In this document: piece after piece, positions 16,446-25,498 of the stretch
Layout of the letters: every line of letters begins with the position of its first letter
How positions within the stretch are numbered: the stretch's first letter is position 1
Assembly (NCBI RefSeq): GCF_007004655.1
Contig: NZ_ML660089.1
Span: forward strand, 186,001-250,000
Length of the DNA: 64,000 nucleotides
Source of the DNA: Exilibacterium tricleocarpae
Lineage (GTDB): Bacteria; Pseudomonadota; Gammaproteobacteria; Pseudomonadales; Cellvibrionaceae
Direction of reading: 5' to 3'
Notes under the pieces: model-generated
Database searches by the model: none
What the model was told of the DNA's origin: nothing
Seen by the model: the letters and a program-made list of their open reading frames with translations, nothing else
Program-made: the position numbers and the translations under genes

Positions 16446-17291
16446 ATGGCAAAAGTAGCAAAGAAGAAAGCAGCCGCTAAGCGCCGCGTTGCAAAACGCC
16501 CGGCCGCTAAGCGTGCAGCTCCGGCAAAAAAGGTAGCCGTCGCATCGCCGGCGGTTGAAAAGGCTCAAGCAGCTTTGGACAAACTGATGAAGGATGTCCA
16601 GGCGCAAGGCAAAGCAGTAGAAGCCGCGCGCAAAAAAGCGGCGGCGGCCAAAAACAAAGCAGCCAAATCGAAAAAAGCCGCTGACAAGCGCGCAGCCAAG
16701 TCGGCCTCCGGCGCCGCCACCAAGTTGAGCGCCAAAGTCAGAGCGTTGCGGGCCAAGGCATCAGCAGCCAAGACCACCCTGCAAAACGCCAAGACTGCGG
16801 CAGCGGCCAAAGCTGCTGAGACAGCCGCCAAAGAGCGTATCGCAGCTCTGAAGGCCGGTTTGGCAGCGAAGGCCGAAGCCGATCTCGCCAAGGCTGTGAA
16901 AGCGTTTGAAGCCAAATGGAAGAAAAAGCGGGCTGCTGCTGACGCCAAGAAGGCAAAAACTGCAGAAAAGAAAGCAAATGCCAAAACCAAAGCTGCCGAG
17001 AAGAAGGCGAAGGCTAAAATGGCTGCTGCCGCTAAAAAAGCGGCTGCCAAGGCTAAAGTAGCGGCGAAGAAGGCCGCAGCAAAGGCCAGGGTTGCTGAGC
17101 GCAAAGCCGCTGCCAGAGCCAAAGCCGCCGAAAGGAAGGCGGCCGCCAAGGCCAAGGCAGCCGCCAGGAAAGCGGCCGCCAAGTCGAAGCCCAAGGCCAA
17201 GGCGAAAGCCAAGCCCAGGGCTGCAGCGCGCAAGGCGCCGGCGAAGCGCAAGACTGCCGCCAAACGCACCAGTCGCGCCAAGAAAAAGTAG
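16446..17291 (+). CDS. Lys/Ala-rich histone H1-like DNA-binding protein (AlgP-like)
   Basis: A 281-residue, extremely basic protein made almost wholly of Ala, Lys and Arg. The first 35 residues are basic (MAKVAKKKAAAKRRVAKR). A helical, less repetitive middle follows (AQAALDKLMKDVQAQGKAVE). From about residue 165 there are repeated AxKKAAAK-type units (KKAAAKAKVAAKKAAAKARV) resembling the C-terminal tail of eukaryotic H1 and the KPAA repeats of Pseudomonas AlgP. Proteins of this kind bind DNA non-specifically and influence nucleoid structure and gene expression. The ribosome site is GAGGAG and a terminator follows. The repeats are prone to length change between strains. Long open frames on the opposite strand are composition artefacts. 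Confidence 0.85.
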   Translation: MAKVAKKKAAAKRRVAKRPAAKRAAPAKKVAVASPAVEKAQAALDKLMKDVQAQGKAVEAARKKAAAAKNKAAKSKKAADKRAAKSASGAATKLSAKVRALRAKASAAKTTLQNAKTAAAAKAAETAAKERIAALKAGLAAKAEADLAKAVKAFEAKWKKKRAAADAKKAKTAEKKANAKTKAAEKKAKAKMAAAAKKAAAKAKVAAKKAAAKARVAERKAAARAKAAERKAAAKAKAAARKAAAKSKPKAKAKAKPRAAARKAPAKRKTAAKRTSRAKKK

Positions 17292-17325
17292 CATTTTAGC
17301 GGCCGAGTTGTGGCCGCACCATCGA

Positions 17326-17360
17326 AATCCCCCGCGAATTCGTTCGTCGGGGGATTTTTT
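17326..17360 (+). terminator. Rho-independent terminator of the H1-like gene
   Basis: The stem AAATCCCCCG pairs with CGGGGGATTT and is followed by a T run, about 35 bases after the stop codon and before tsaB. Confidence 0.88.
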
Positions 17361-17414
17361 GTGTAAGCTGCCGTTGAAATCTGAGAAAATGGCGCGCTCA
17401 AGCGGATTATCACC

Positions 17415-18131
17415 ATGAGTAAGATTCTGGCGCTCGATACCTCAACGGATGCCTGTTCTGTTGCCCTCTATTTAGAGGGGGAAATCATCGAGGACTTTCA
17501 GCGTGCACCGCGGCAGCACACGCAGCGTCTGCTGCCCGCGGTGGACGGGCTGCTGTCGCAGCAAAAACTGCGGTTGCGAGACATCGATGCGATCGCGTTT
17601 GGCTGTGGGCCGGGTTCGTTTACCGGTTTGCGAATTTGTATGAGTACCGTCCAGGGGCTGGCGTTTGGTACCGACCTCCCCGTTATACCGGTTTCCACAT
17701 TGCTGGCCCTGGTCGCCGGTGCCCGCAGGCGCCGGCAATTGCCCGCATCCTGTTCGGTCATGGCGGCGCTGGATGCGCGTATGGAACAAATTTACTGGGG
17801 GCTTTTTACCGTCGACGGTGCCGGCGTGGTGCCGAACTCGGCGGAATTTGTCAGCGCACCCGATGCGCTGGATCAACGTGAAGACCTGGTGTCATTGCGC
17901 GGGCAGCTTGTCGGCGTCGGATCGGGATGGTGTTACCCGGGCCTGTCCTGCCTGGCGCCCGCGCAGGTCCTGACCGACGCCGACTGCCACGCCGGCGACA
18001 TTGCCGAGCTTGGCGCTGCCTGTTTCCTGCGGGGTGAAACCGTGCCGGTGTTGGAAGCCCAGCCGGTATATCTGCGCGATGAAGTGACATGGCAGAAGCG
18101 GCAACGCCTGCGCGAGCGACGAGCCGATTGA
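17415..18131 (+). CDS. tsaB: tRNA threonylcarbamoyladenosine biosynthesis protein TsaB (YeaZ)
   Basis: Part of the TsaB-TsaD-TsaE complex that makes t6A at position 37 of ANN-decoding tRNAs. TsaB is a catalytically inactive paralogue and scaffold for TsaD. The N-terminus is characteristic (ILALDTSTDACSVAL), as are AIAFGCGPGSFTGLR and MAALDARMEQIYWG. The 238-residue length fits the family. The ATG at 17415 directly follows the H1-like gene's terminator, so a promoter should lie within 17360-17410. uppP follows after 36 bases on the same strand and may be co-transcribed. Confidence 0.95.
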   Translation: MSKILALDTSTDACSVALYLEGEIIEDFQRAPRQHTQRLLPAVDGLLSQQKLRLRDIDAIAFGCGPGSFTGLRICMSTVQGLAFGTDLPVIPVSTLLALVAGARRRRQLPASCSVMAALDARMEQIYWGLFTVDGAGVVPNSAEFVSAPDALDQREDLVSLRGQLVGVGSGWCYPGLSCLAPAQVLTDADCHAGDIAELGAACFLRGETVPVLEAQPVYLRDEVTWQKRQRLRERRAD

Positions 18132-18167
18132 ATAAGCCGGTGAGAAACGGGGACGGAGTGAGTTAAC

Positions 18168-18965
18168 GTGGATTTGGTTCAGGTCATTTTACTGGCCCTG
18201 GTGCAGGGTATTACCGAGTTTCTGCCGATTTCCAGTTCGGCGCATCTGATTTTGCCCAAGGAAGTCCTGGGCTGGCCGGATCAGGGGCTGGGCTTTGATG
18301 TGGCGGTGCATCTCGGTTCACTGATTGCGGTGCTCAGCTACTTCCGCCGCGATATTGTCGAAATTACGGCCGCGTGGTTCCAGAGCTTCGGCCGTCAGGG
18401 CGCCACGGAACACAGTCGCCTCGGCTGGTTTATTATTTGGGGCACGGTGCCGGCGGGGTTGGCCGGTCTGTTCCTGCACGATTTTATCGAGACAAACCTG
18501 CGTTCGATGGCGGTCATTGCCGCAACCACCATCATTTTCGGCCTGTTGTTGGGGTGGGCTGACAAAACCGGCAAACGCCAGCTTCAGCTCAGCGATCTGA
18601 CCTTACCGCTGGTGGTGATTATCGGTTGTTGCCAGGCGCTGGCAATGGTCCCGGGTACCTCCCGATCCGGGATCACCATTACCGCGGCTTTGATCCTGGG
18701 GTTCCAGCGCGATGCTGCCGCGCGCTTTTCTTTTCTGCTGTCCATTCCGATTATCGCGCTAAGCGGCGGTTACCTGGCACTGGGCCTGCTCGATGACAGC
18801 GACACCGACTGGGCAAGCATTATTCTGGGGGCCGTGGTGGCCGCTGTCAGCGCTTATTTCTGTATCTATTACTTTCTCAGTTTTATTAATCGTATCGGCA
18901 TGATGCCGTTCGTCGTTTACCGGCTGATATTGGGTGGTGTTTTGGTGGCGTTATTGGCGTTCTAG
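18168..18965 (+). CDS. uppP: undecaprenyl-diphosphate phosphatase UppP (BacA)
   Basis: An inner-membrane enzyme that dephosphorylates undecaprenyl diphosphate to recycle the lipid carrier for peptidoglycan and other polymers; overexpression gives bacitracin resistance. At 265 residues with about seven or eight membrane helices it is standard length. Both family signatures are intact: QGITEFLPISSSAHLIL at 14-30 (with the catalytic Glu) and MVPGTSRSGITITAAL (the Arg/Ser phosphate-binding motif). The start is GTG with GGACGGAGTGAG upstream. It probably forms a transcript with tsaB. The 200 bases after it hold nothing I recognise. Confidence 0.96.
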   Translation: MDLVQVILLALVQGITEFLPISSSAHLILPKEVLGWPDQGLGFDVAVHLGSLIAVLSYFRRDIVEITAAWFQSFGRQGATEHSRLGWFIIWGTVPAGLAGLFLHDFIETNLRSMAVIAATTIIFGLLLGWADKTGKRQLQLSDLTLPLVVIIGCCQALAMVPGTSRSGITITAALILGFQRDAAARFSFLLSIPIIALSGGYLALGLLDDSDTDWASIILGAVVAAVSAYFCIYYFLSFINRIGMMPFVVYRLILGGVLVALLAF

Positions 18966-19168
18966 TACGACATTAGTAAACACCGGGCGCCGGTGAAAGG
19001 CAGTCCGTTATGTCACCCCTTTTTGCCCCGGGGGTCTGACGTCAGCAAGCCGGGCTGCGACTAATCGGGTAAAATGGCTGGCCCGATCCCTGATCAGTGC
19101 CGCCAGTGGCGGAAAGCGTTGTCACAACAGGCGAAGTGCAAAAGATTAAATGTCAAAAGGGTAACTGC

Positions 19169-20491
19169 GTGGATATTGACAATTTCAACGATGAATTACT
19201 GGCTTTCCTACAGGCCTCCCCCACGCCCTTTCACGCTGTCAGGACTATGGCGGAACGGTTGCAGGCCGGAGGTTTCGAGCGGCTCAATGAGGGTGATGCG
19301 TGGCAGCTCCGCGCCGGTGGCCGGTACTATGTAACACGCAACGACTCGTCTATCATCGCTTTTATTCACGGTCGCGACGACCCGACAAACGCCGGGTTGC
19401 GCATGGCCGGCGCCCATACCGACAGCCCCTGCCTGAAAGTGAAGCCCAATCCGGAAATCCAGTCTCAGGGCTACTGGCAACTGGGTGTGGAGGTATACGG
19501 TGGCGCGCTTTTGAACCCGTGGTTTGATCGCGATCTGGGGTTGGCCGGACGGGTTACCACGCTCGATAAGCGTGGCCGCATTAGCAGTGAGCTGCTGGAT
19601 TTTGGCCGGCCTATCGCGGTGATTCCCAGTCTGGCGATTCATCTCGATCGGGATGCCAACAACGGCCGCACGGTCAACCCGCAAACACATCTGCCGCCAG
19701 TGCTGATGCGCGCCGAGGGTGACGCGCCGGCGCTGAGTTTCAAGGCGTTGCTGGCACAGGAGTTACGAAAGACGGTCGGGAAAGCGGATAAGGCGGCTGA
19801 GAATCCGGCCGGCACCGTGTTGGACTACGACTTGTTTTTTTACGATACCCAGGCGCCGGCGCTGGTCGGTCTGCACCGGGAATTTATCGCCGCGGCGCGA
19901 CTCGATAACCTGCTGAGCTGCTATGTCGGCCTGCAGGCGCTGTTGGGCGCCGGCGATGCCGTCTCCAGTCTGTTGGTCTGTAACGATCACGAAGAGGTGG
20001 GCAGCGTCTCGGCCTGCGGCGCCCAGGGACCGATGCTGAAGTCGTTTCTGGAGCGGCTGGTGCCGGCGGCTGAGGCACGCAATCGCATGTTGGAGCGGTC
20101 GCTGATGATATCGGTAGACAATGCGCATGGGGTGCACCCCAATTTCAAGGACCGCCACGACAGCCAGCACGGTCCACTGCTCAACGACGGGCCGGTGATC
20201 AAAGTCAATGCCAACCAGCGCTACGCCACCAGCGGTGAAACCAGTGGTTTGTTCCGTCATCTGTGCCAGCAGGTGGACGTGGCCGTACAGTCTTTTGTGG
20301 TGCGCACCGATCTGGCCTGCGGTAGTACCATCGGCCCCATAACGGCGGCGGAGATCGGTGTGAGAACCCTCGATGTGGGTGTGCCCACTTTTGCCATGCA
20401 CTCGATCCGCGAGTTGGCGGGCAGTCGGGATGCCCAGGCATTGTGTCGGGTGCTGGGCCATTTTTATGCCGTACCGCAATTGCCCTGGTAG
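19169..20491 (+). CDS. apeB: M18 family aminopeptidase (aspartyl-type zinc aminopeptidase)
   Basis: A cytosolic di-zinc exopeptidase of about 440 residues that releases N-terminal, often acidic, residues. Recognisable motifs in order: [15 protein letters not shown] at the N-terminus, [13 protein letters not shown] (metal His/Asp), [29 protein letters not shown] (catalytic Glu), [13 protein letters not shown] and FAMHSIRE. I placed the start at GTG 19169, where AAGGG lies about 10 bases upstream and the protein begins as ApeB does in Pseudomonas. The frame runs back to 19097 but that part lacks family similarity. It stands alone between uppP and the cyclic-nucleotide-domain gene. Confidence 0.94.
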   Translation: MDIDNFNDELLAFLQASPTPFHAVRTMAERLQAGGFERLNEGDAWQLRAGGRYYVTRNDSSIIAFIHGRDDPTNAGLRMAGAHTDSPCLKVKPNPEIQSQGYWQLGVEVYGGALLNPWFDRDLGLAGRVTTLDKRGRISSELLDFGRPIAVIPSLAIHLDRDANNGRTVNPQTHLPPVLMRAEGDAPALSFKALLAQELRKTVGKADKAAENPAGTVLDYDLFFYDTQAPALVGLHREFIAAARLDNLLSCYVGLQALLGAGDAVSSLLVCNDHEEVGSVSACGAQGPMLKSFLERLVPAAEARNRMLERSLMISVDNAHGVHPNFKDRHDSQHGPLLNDGPVIKVNANQRYATSGETSGLFRHLCQQVDVAVQSFVVRTDLACGSTIGPITAAEIGVRTLDVGVPTFAMHSIRELAGSRDAQALCRVLGHFYAVPQLPW

Positions 20492-20567
20492 AGCGTTGTG
20501 TGGGCCGAATGGGACCGCAGGGCGGTTGGGCGTGGGTTAATCAGCGAACGAGTGGTTGCGAATCACT

Positions 20568-21668
20568 ATGGAAATCAGTCCGGATATACTCCGCACCTTT
20601 ACACCTTTTGACAATCTGAACGATGAGTACATAAACCGGGTTCAGGGTCGGGTCAAATTGCGCCATGTTGCCAAGGGTACACTGGTGTTTAAGCGCGGCA
20701 GGGCGCTGCCGGAGAGCTTCTATCTGGTGGCCGGTCATATCGACCTGATCGATTCCTCTTTTGCCGTCACCTCGCTGACCCCTGACAGCGCGGACGTGCG
20801 GTTTCCGCTCGGCGGCAGCTCGCCGCCCCAGGTATCGGCCATCGCCAAGTCGGAAGTGAAATTGCTGAGTGTCGAGCGGGATTTTCTCGATTTGGTGATG
20901 GCCTGGAGTCAAAGCAGCGACTTTTCCATGACCGGGTTGAAAGACCAGCAGGTGGAAGTGGGTGGTGGTGAGGACGACGACGATGAGTCCGATTGGATGT
21001 CCTGTCTGTTGCGGTCTCCCCTGTTTACCCAGATTCCCCCGGCCAATATCCAGCAATTGTTTACCCGTTTTGAGTCGGTGGAGGTCAAGAGTGGGGAACC
21101 GGTTGTTAAAGAGGGTGAGCAGGGCGACTATTTTTATGTGATTGAAAGTGGTGAGGCCCGGGTGCAGTCGAAGACCGGCAAGCTCGAGGCGGTCCTGTGT
21201 GCGGGTGATTATTTTGGCGAGGAGGCGCTGGTCGGCGACACCACGCGCAACGCCACTGTTACCATGGACACCGATGGTGTATTGATGCGCCTGGACAAAG
21301 ACACGTTCAAGGCGCTGTTGCAGGAACCGCTGCTGCGCTACATCGACTATGAGGCACTGCGAGAGCAGAGTGACGGCGCCGGTGCGATCCAGGTGCTGGA
21401 CGTGCGGCTGCCTATAGAGCACCGCCACCGGCATGTGACCGGCGCCCGCAGCCTGCCACTGTCCTCTCTGCGGGGGCGTTTTACAGCCTTGGACCGGCAA
21501 CAGGTCTATGTCATTACCGACGATGCCGGCCGGCGCAGTGAAGTGGCTGCGCAACTGCTGTGCCAGGCCGGTTTCGATGCCTGCATCCTGAAGGATGCCG
21601 CTTTGCACTATGGTGATGAACAGGGTGATGAACAGGGTGATGATCACGGCGGCGATCCGGTGTCATAA
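20568..21668 (+). CDS. cyclic-nucleotide-binding domain protein with C-terminal rhodanese-like domain
   Basis: A cytoplasmic protein of about 366 residues. The first 115 residues resemble a degenerate cNMP-binding barrel (KGTLVFKRGRALPESFYLVA). An acidic spacer (VGGGEDDDDESDWM) is followed by a good second cNMP-binding domain, about 140-265 (EPVVKEGEQGDYFYVIESGE, GDYFGEEALVGDTTRNATV). The phosphate-binding cassette reads FGEEALVGDTTRNATV, close to the RxAT form. A rhodanese-like fold follows (VLDVRLPIEHRHRHVTGARS), but the catalytic Cys loop is TDDAGRRS, so sulfur transfer is unlikely. The tail has a 12-bp tandem duplication (GDEQGDEQGDDHG). A glycosyltransferase gene starts 15 bases after the stop. 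It may sense cAMP from the cyclase at 30205; that link is inference. Confidence 0.85.
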   Translation: MEISPDILRTFTPFDNLNDEYINRVQGRVKLRHVAKGTLVFKRGRALPESFYLVAGHIDLIDSSFAVTSLTPDSADVRFPLGGSSPPQVSAIAKSEVKLLSVERDFLDLVMAWSQSSDFSMTGLKDQQVEVGGGEDDDDESDWMSCLLRSPLFTQIPPANIQQLFTRFESVEVKSGEPVVKEGEQGDYFYVIESGEARVQSKTGKLEAVLCAGDYFGEEALVGDTTRNATVTMDTDGVLMRLDKDTFKALLQEPLLRYIDYEALREQSDGAGAIQVLDVRLPIEHRHRHVTGARSLPLSSLRGRFTALDRQQVYVITDDAGRRSEVAAQLLCQAGFDACILKDAALHYGDEQGDEQGDDHGGDPVS

Positions 21669-21683
21669 TTCCGTGGTGCACCG

Positions 21684-22805
21684 ATGAGGGCCCTGCTGCT
21701 CTCTGCCTACGACGCCGACAGCCACCGGCGCTGGTGGCGGGGTCTGGTGAGCCAATTTCCCGCTATCGATTGGACGGTACTGACACTGCCGGCCAGGCAT
21801 TTCCGCTGGCGTATCCGCGGCAACAGTCTCAGTTGGGGGCGGTCCGGGGCGCCACAATTGCGCGACGACTACGATTTGCTGGTGGCCACCTCCATGGTTG
21901 ATCTGGCGGCATTGCGCGGGTTTGTCCCGGCGCTGGCGGCGCTGCCGACCCTGGTGTACTTCCATGAAAACCAGTTCGCCTACCCGCTGTCGCAGCGACA
22001 GCTCGACAGTGCGGGTCCGAAAATAGTCAATCTCTACACGGCGCTTTGTGGTGACGTTATCGCCTTCAACTCCGATTTCAATCGCCGCACTTTCCTGGAG
22101 GGAGCCGCTGCCCTGCTTGCCAAAATGCCCGATGCCGTACCGCCGGCTCTGGCACAACGGCTGCGCGACCGCAGCCGGGTGCTGCCGGTGCCCCTCGAGG
22201 ACGACTGTTTTGTGCAGCGCGACCCGCTGTCGAGCCGGCCACTGACGCTGCTGTGGAACCATCGCTGGGAGTACGATAAGGGGCCGGATCGGCTGTTGCG
22301 GGCGCTGCAACTTTTTGTCGACTGCGATCTGCCGTTTCGCCTGCATGTGGTGGGGCGGCAGTTTCGCCGCCGTCCGGCACAATTCGAGCAGATCAAAACC
22401 CTGTTGCAGGCCTGCGACGCGCTCGGCGCCTGGGGTTACCGGGACACTGTCGAAGACTACCGCAAGCTGTTGCGGACATCCGATATCGCAGTGTCCACCG
22501 CGCTGCACGATTTTCAGGGACTGGCGGTGCTGGAAGCCGTGGCCGCCGGTTGTTATCCCGCGGTACCCCGGCGCCAGGCTTATCCGGAGTGGTTTGGCGC
22601 CGATCGCTGTTATGCGGCGCCGGGCGATTCCGAAGTAGAGGCGCGGGCGCTGGCCGCGATGCTGCAGGACTTGGCCTTGCAAAAGGCCGGCGGTCGCCTG
22701 CCGCAGGTGAATATCGAGGCCCTGAGCTGGTCGGCCTGCCGGGATGCCTATGCCGAGGTCTTTGCCGGTCTGATCGATGCGGCGCCGGATAAGCTGTGGC
22801 AGTAA
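21684..22805 (+). CDS. GTDC1-like glycosyltransferase (putative tRNA-queuosine mannosyltransferase family, DUF3524)
   Basis: A family GT4-like glycosyltransferase of 373 residues. The N-terminal DUF3524 domain shows VYFHENQFAYPLS and SLYDADSH-like MRALLLSAYDADSHRRWW. The C-terminal nucleotide-sugar domain shows LLWNHRWEYDKGPDRLL, LHVVGRQFRRRP and HDFQGLAVLEAVAAGCYP. The HENQ and WNHRWEYDKGP motifs are hallmarks of animal GTDC1, established as the enzyme that mannosylates queuosine in tRNA-Asp. Whether bacterial members do the same is not established to my knowledge. It lies 15 bases after the cyclic-nucleotide protein and is probably co-transcribed with it. trpS follows beyond a small palindrome at 22822-22865. 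Confidence 0.85.
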   Translation: MRALLLSAYDADSHRRWWRGLVSQFPAIDWTVLTLPARHFRWRIRGNSLSWGRSGAPQLRDDYDLLVATSMVDLAALRGFVPALAALPTLVYFHENQFAYPLSQRQLDSAGPKIVNLYTALCGDVIAFNSDFNRRTFLEGAAALLAKMPDAVPPALAQRLRDRSRVLPVPLEDDCFVQRDPLSSRPLTLLWNHRWEYDKGPDRLLRALQLFVDCDLPFRLHVVGRQFRRRPAQFEQIKTLLQACDALGAWGYRDTVEDYRKLLRTSDIAVSTALHDFQGLAVLEAVAAGCYPAVPRRQAYPEWFGADRCYAAPGDSEVEARALAAMLQDLALQKAGGRLPQVNIEALSWSACRDAYAEVFAGLIDAAPDKLWQ

Positions 22806-22821
22806 TAGCCACTGGAGGCCA

Positions 22822-22865
22822 GAATCGCACTGCCTTGAGCATATTTGCTGAAGGCGCTGCCATTC
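22822..22865. repeat. tip-to-tip remnant of the MITE-like element (44-bp palindrome)
   Basis: GAATCGCACTGCCTTGAGC, six AT-rich bases, then the reverse complement of GAATGGCAGCGCCTTCAGC. It consists of the two terminal repeats of the element family joined with no interior. It lies 16 bases after the glycosyltransferase stop. No clear flanking duplication is visible. Confidence 0.65.
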
Positions 22866-22979
22866 AGGACGACCGGGGCGAGTGCCACCAGTGCCAGCGG
22901 GATTTATTGCCACGATGATTGCTGTATCATTAGCGCCCTGATACAACTCCACAGCCGCGGGCGAGAGAATCCCGTTCCA

Positions 22980-24014
22980 ATGGAAAAACAGAGAATGGAA
23001 AAACAGAGAATACTCACCGGCATCACCACCACCGGTACACCACATCTGGGTAACTATGTCGGTGCCATCAGACCCGCAATCGCGGCGAGCCGCCGTGACG
23101 ACACCGAATCCTTTTACTTTCTGGCCGATTATCACGCATTGATCAAGTGCCGGTCCCCCGAACAGGTCAATCAATCGACCAGGGAGATTGCCGCCACCTG
23201 GCTGGCCCTGGGGCTGGATGCCGATAATGCGGTATTTTACCGGCAGTCCGATATTCCCGAGTTACCGGAGCTGTCCTGGCTGTTGAGCTGTGTGGCTGCC
23301 AAGGGGTTGATGAACCGCGCCCATGCCTACAAGGCTGCAGTGGCGGCCAATGAGGCCGCGGGCGAGGATTCGGATTTCGGTGTGACCATGGGACTGTACT
23401 GCTATCCTGTGCTGATGGCCGCCGATATTTTACTGTTCAGGGCCAACCAGGTTCCCGTGGGCAGGGATCAGGTCCAGCACATTGAAATGGCGCGGGACAT
23501 TGCCGGCAGGTTTAATCATCACTACAGCAGCGGCGACAACCCGCTCTTTGTGTTGCCCGAGGCGGTAGTAGACGATCAGGTGGCTGTATTGAATGGTCTG
23601 GATGGGCGCAAAATGAGCAAGAGCTATGGCAATACCATCCCGCTGTTTTTGCCGCACAAGCACTTGCGCAAGCATATCAACAAGATCAAAACCAACCTCC
23701 TGGAGCCGGGTGAACCGAAAGACCCGGATGATTCCACGGTGTTTCAAATCTGGCAGGCCTTCGCCACCCCCGAGCAGACTGCCGCCATGCGCCAGGCCTT
23801 TGCCGAGGGCATTGCCTGGGGCGAGGCGAAACGGCAGTTGTTTGAACTGGTGGACAACGAGCTGTGCGATGCCCGTGACAGGTATGAACAGCTGCTGGGC
23901 CACCCAAACCATATTGAAGATGTGTTGCAGCAGGGTGCGGATAAAGCCCGCGCTGTCGGCCGGCCGTTCCTCGAGCAGTTAAGGGAGGCGGTCGGCATCC
24001 GCCCGCTCCGTTAA
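22980..24014 (+). CDS. trpS: tryptophanyl-tRNA synthetase
   Basis: Class I aminoacyl-tRNA synthetase charging tRNA-Trp, about 344 residues. The HIGH-type motif is [14 protein letters not shown] near the N-terminus and the KMSKS motif is [32 protein letters not shown] and [20 protein letters not shown] are typical of the proteobacterial enzyme. The start region contains an exact 15-bp duplication, ATGGAAAAACAGAGA twice, so the protein can begin [14 protein letters not shown] at 22980 or MEKQRILTG at 22995; either ATG could serve. The frame continues upstream to 22845, but that part is not family-like and overlaps the repeat remnant. A GC stem (CCCCGCCTATTGGCGGGG, about 24051-24068) lacks a T run, so termination is unclear. 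Confidence 0.97.
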   Translation: MEKQRMEKQRILTGITTTGTPHLGNYVGAIRPAIAASRRDDTESFYFLADYHALIKCRSPEQVNQSTREIAATWLALGLDADNAVFYRQSDIPELPELSWLLSCVAAKGLMNRAHAYKAAVAANEAAGEDSDFGVTMGLYCYPVLMAADILLFRANQVPVGRDQVQHIEMARDIAGRFNHHYSSGDNPLFVLPEAVVDDQVAVLNGLDGRKMSKSYGNTIPLFLPHKHLRKHINKIKTNLLEPGEPKDPDDSTVFQIWQAFATPEQTAAMRQAFAEGIAWGEAKRQLFELVDNELCDARDRYEQLLGHPNHIEDVLQQGADKARAVGRPFLEQLREAVGIRPLR

Positions 24015-24170
24015 GACCCGACTGCGTCAAGCTCTTCGATGCCTCCCCGCCTATTGGCGGGGGTAAGTGTCGCCTTTTCCCACTTTCCCCCCAATCTCCC
24101 CTGGTGATTTGAATTTAACGACTATAATTCCTAAGGATAATGTTGGTGTAAGGCGAAAGAACCATGGGAT

Positions 24171-25394
24171 TTGGCTGTTTTACGGACTGCGGAGAGTAAC
24201 CGAACGGTGGATGGACCTCTATTGCGGGTAGCCGGTGTGGCCTGTTCCTGGCTGGTACTGATTGTGCTGATCTACGCGGTGGACAACCGCCATCTGCCGG
24301 CCCTGTGGGCACTGGTGACGGCGGCTGTGACCCTCTGGCCGGTGCTCCGAGGCACATCTGCAGACATCGAGGACAGCGCTGTGGACGATGACCATGCCGC
24401 GCTGATGCAGTTGCGGGTGCTCGACCAACAGGTTAATGCGTTTATCGGGCCGATATGTGCCGAACTGGTGAGCCTGTCGACCCAGGTGCAGCAGGTGATC
24501 GACGAGAGCATCCAAAAGCTTTATACCAGTTTTAACGGGTTGAACTCACACTCTGCCGCCCAGAATGAGCTGATGATCGGCATTGCCAATCGGGTATCCG
24601 GGGCCGAGCAGGAGGCGACGGAAAACGTTGATCCGGTGACGTTGAACGACTTTGCCGCCGAAGTTGGACGAATTCTCGATACCTATGTGCAGTTGTTCGT
24701 GGATGTCAGCGAAAAAAGTGTGCAGGCGGTGCACAAAATCCAGGACATGGTCAGTCAGTTGGACGGCATGTTCAGCTTGATCAACGACATTCGCGGTATC
24801 GCCGATCAGACCAATCTGCTGGCGCTGAATGCGGCCATTGAGGCGGCCCGGGCAGGGGAGGCGGGGCGCGGGTTTGCGGTGGTGGCCGATGAGGTGCGCA
24901 AATTGTCCCAGGACTCCAACAAACTGAATGACGATATACGCCGGCGCGCTGAGGCCGCCAAAGAGACGATTACTACCGTGGAATCGGTGGTATCCGAAAT
25001 CGCCTCGCTGGATATGAACATTGCTATCGATGCAAAAGGTCAGCTCGACGGCATGATAAAGGAGCTGGAGGACGTCAACGAGCATGTTGCCAAGGGGGTG
25101 GCGCAGTTGACGGAAATCAGCGGCCAGATCACCGGTGAAGTCAATACGGCGGTTACCGCACTGCAGTTTGCCGACATCGTCGGTCAGACGGCAACGAAAA
25201 TTCAAGGCAAAGCCGGTGAGGTGGAGACTGTCGTGGCCCTGGCGCACGGCCAGTCGGCACTGGCCCAAAGTCTGCCTGACCTGCTTGCCGACACCTGCCA
25301 AAAACTCAACGACTTAGCAGAACAGCAGGCCGCCGCTGCGAGTGGCGCCGAAACCGGAGATGACTCCGATTCAGCCGAGATAGAACTTTATTGA
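24171..25394 (+). CDS. methyl-accepting chemotaxis-type signalling protein without periplasmic sensor
   Basis: A 407-residue protein with the conserved MCP hairpin tip ([20 protein letters not shown], then [18 protein letters not shown]) that contacts CheA/CheW. The N-terminus has two close hydrophobic helices (about 18-38 and 43-60) with almost no loop between them, so there is no periplasmic ligand domain. The part between membrane and tip is helical, and the chain continues after the tip through ITGEVNTAVTALQFADIVGQ. There is no C-terminal CheR-tethering pentapeptide. The start is uncertain: TTG 24171 or GTG 24207. It lies 104 bases before the HsbA-like gene on the same strand, so it may feed the partner-switch module rather than classical chemotaxis; that is inference. 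Confidence 0.85.
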   Translation: MAVLRTAESNRTVDGPLLRVAGVACSWLVLIVLIYAVDNRHLPALWALVTAAVTLWPVLRGTSADIEDSAVDDDHAALMQLRVLDQQVNAFIGPICAELVSLSTQVQQVIDESIQKLYTSFNGLNSHSAAQNELMIGIANRVSGAEQEATENVDPVTLNDFAAEVGRILDTYVQLFVDVSEKSVQAVHKIQDMVSQLDGMFSLINDIRGIADQTNLLALNAAIEAARAGEAGRGFAVVADEVRKLSQDSNKLNDDIRRRAEAAKETITTVESVVSEIASLDMNIAIDAKGQLDGMIKELEDVNEHVAKGVAQLTEISGQITGEVNTAVTALQFADIVGQTATKIQGKAGEVETVVALAHGQSALAQSLPDLLADTCQKLNDLAEQQAAAASGAETGDDSDSAEIELY

Positions 25395-25498
25395 GCATCA
25401 ATTCACGTTGCTGCGTCAGTCGGTCTGCTCTGATGTCAATTTATCGTGCAGGCGCCGGGCAGCGAGATCAGGTTACCGATAACTGTTGAGGGGCTAGT

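Noticed and set aside
16565-17416. Long antisense open frames opposite the H1-like gene (Ala/Phe/Leu-rich)
   Set aside because: Composition artefact of the Lys/Ala codon repeats on the plus strand.
24051-24068. Terminator after trpS (CCCCGCCTATTGGCGGGG)
   Set aside because: Good stem but no T run after it, so not called as an intrinsic terminator.
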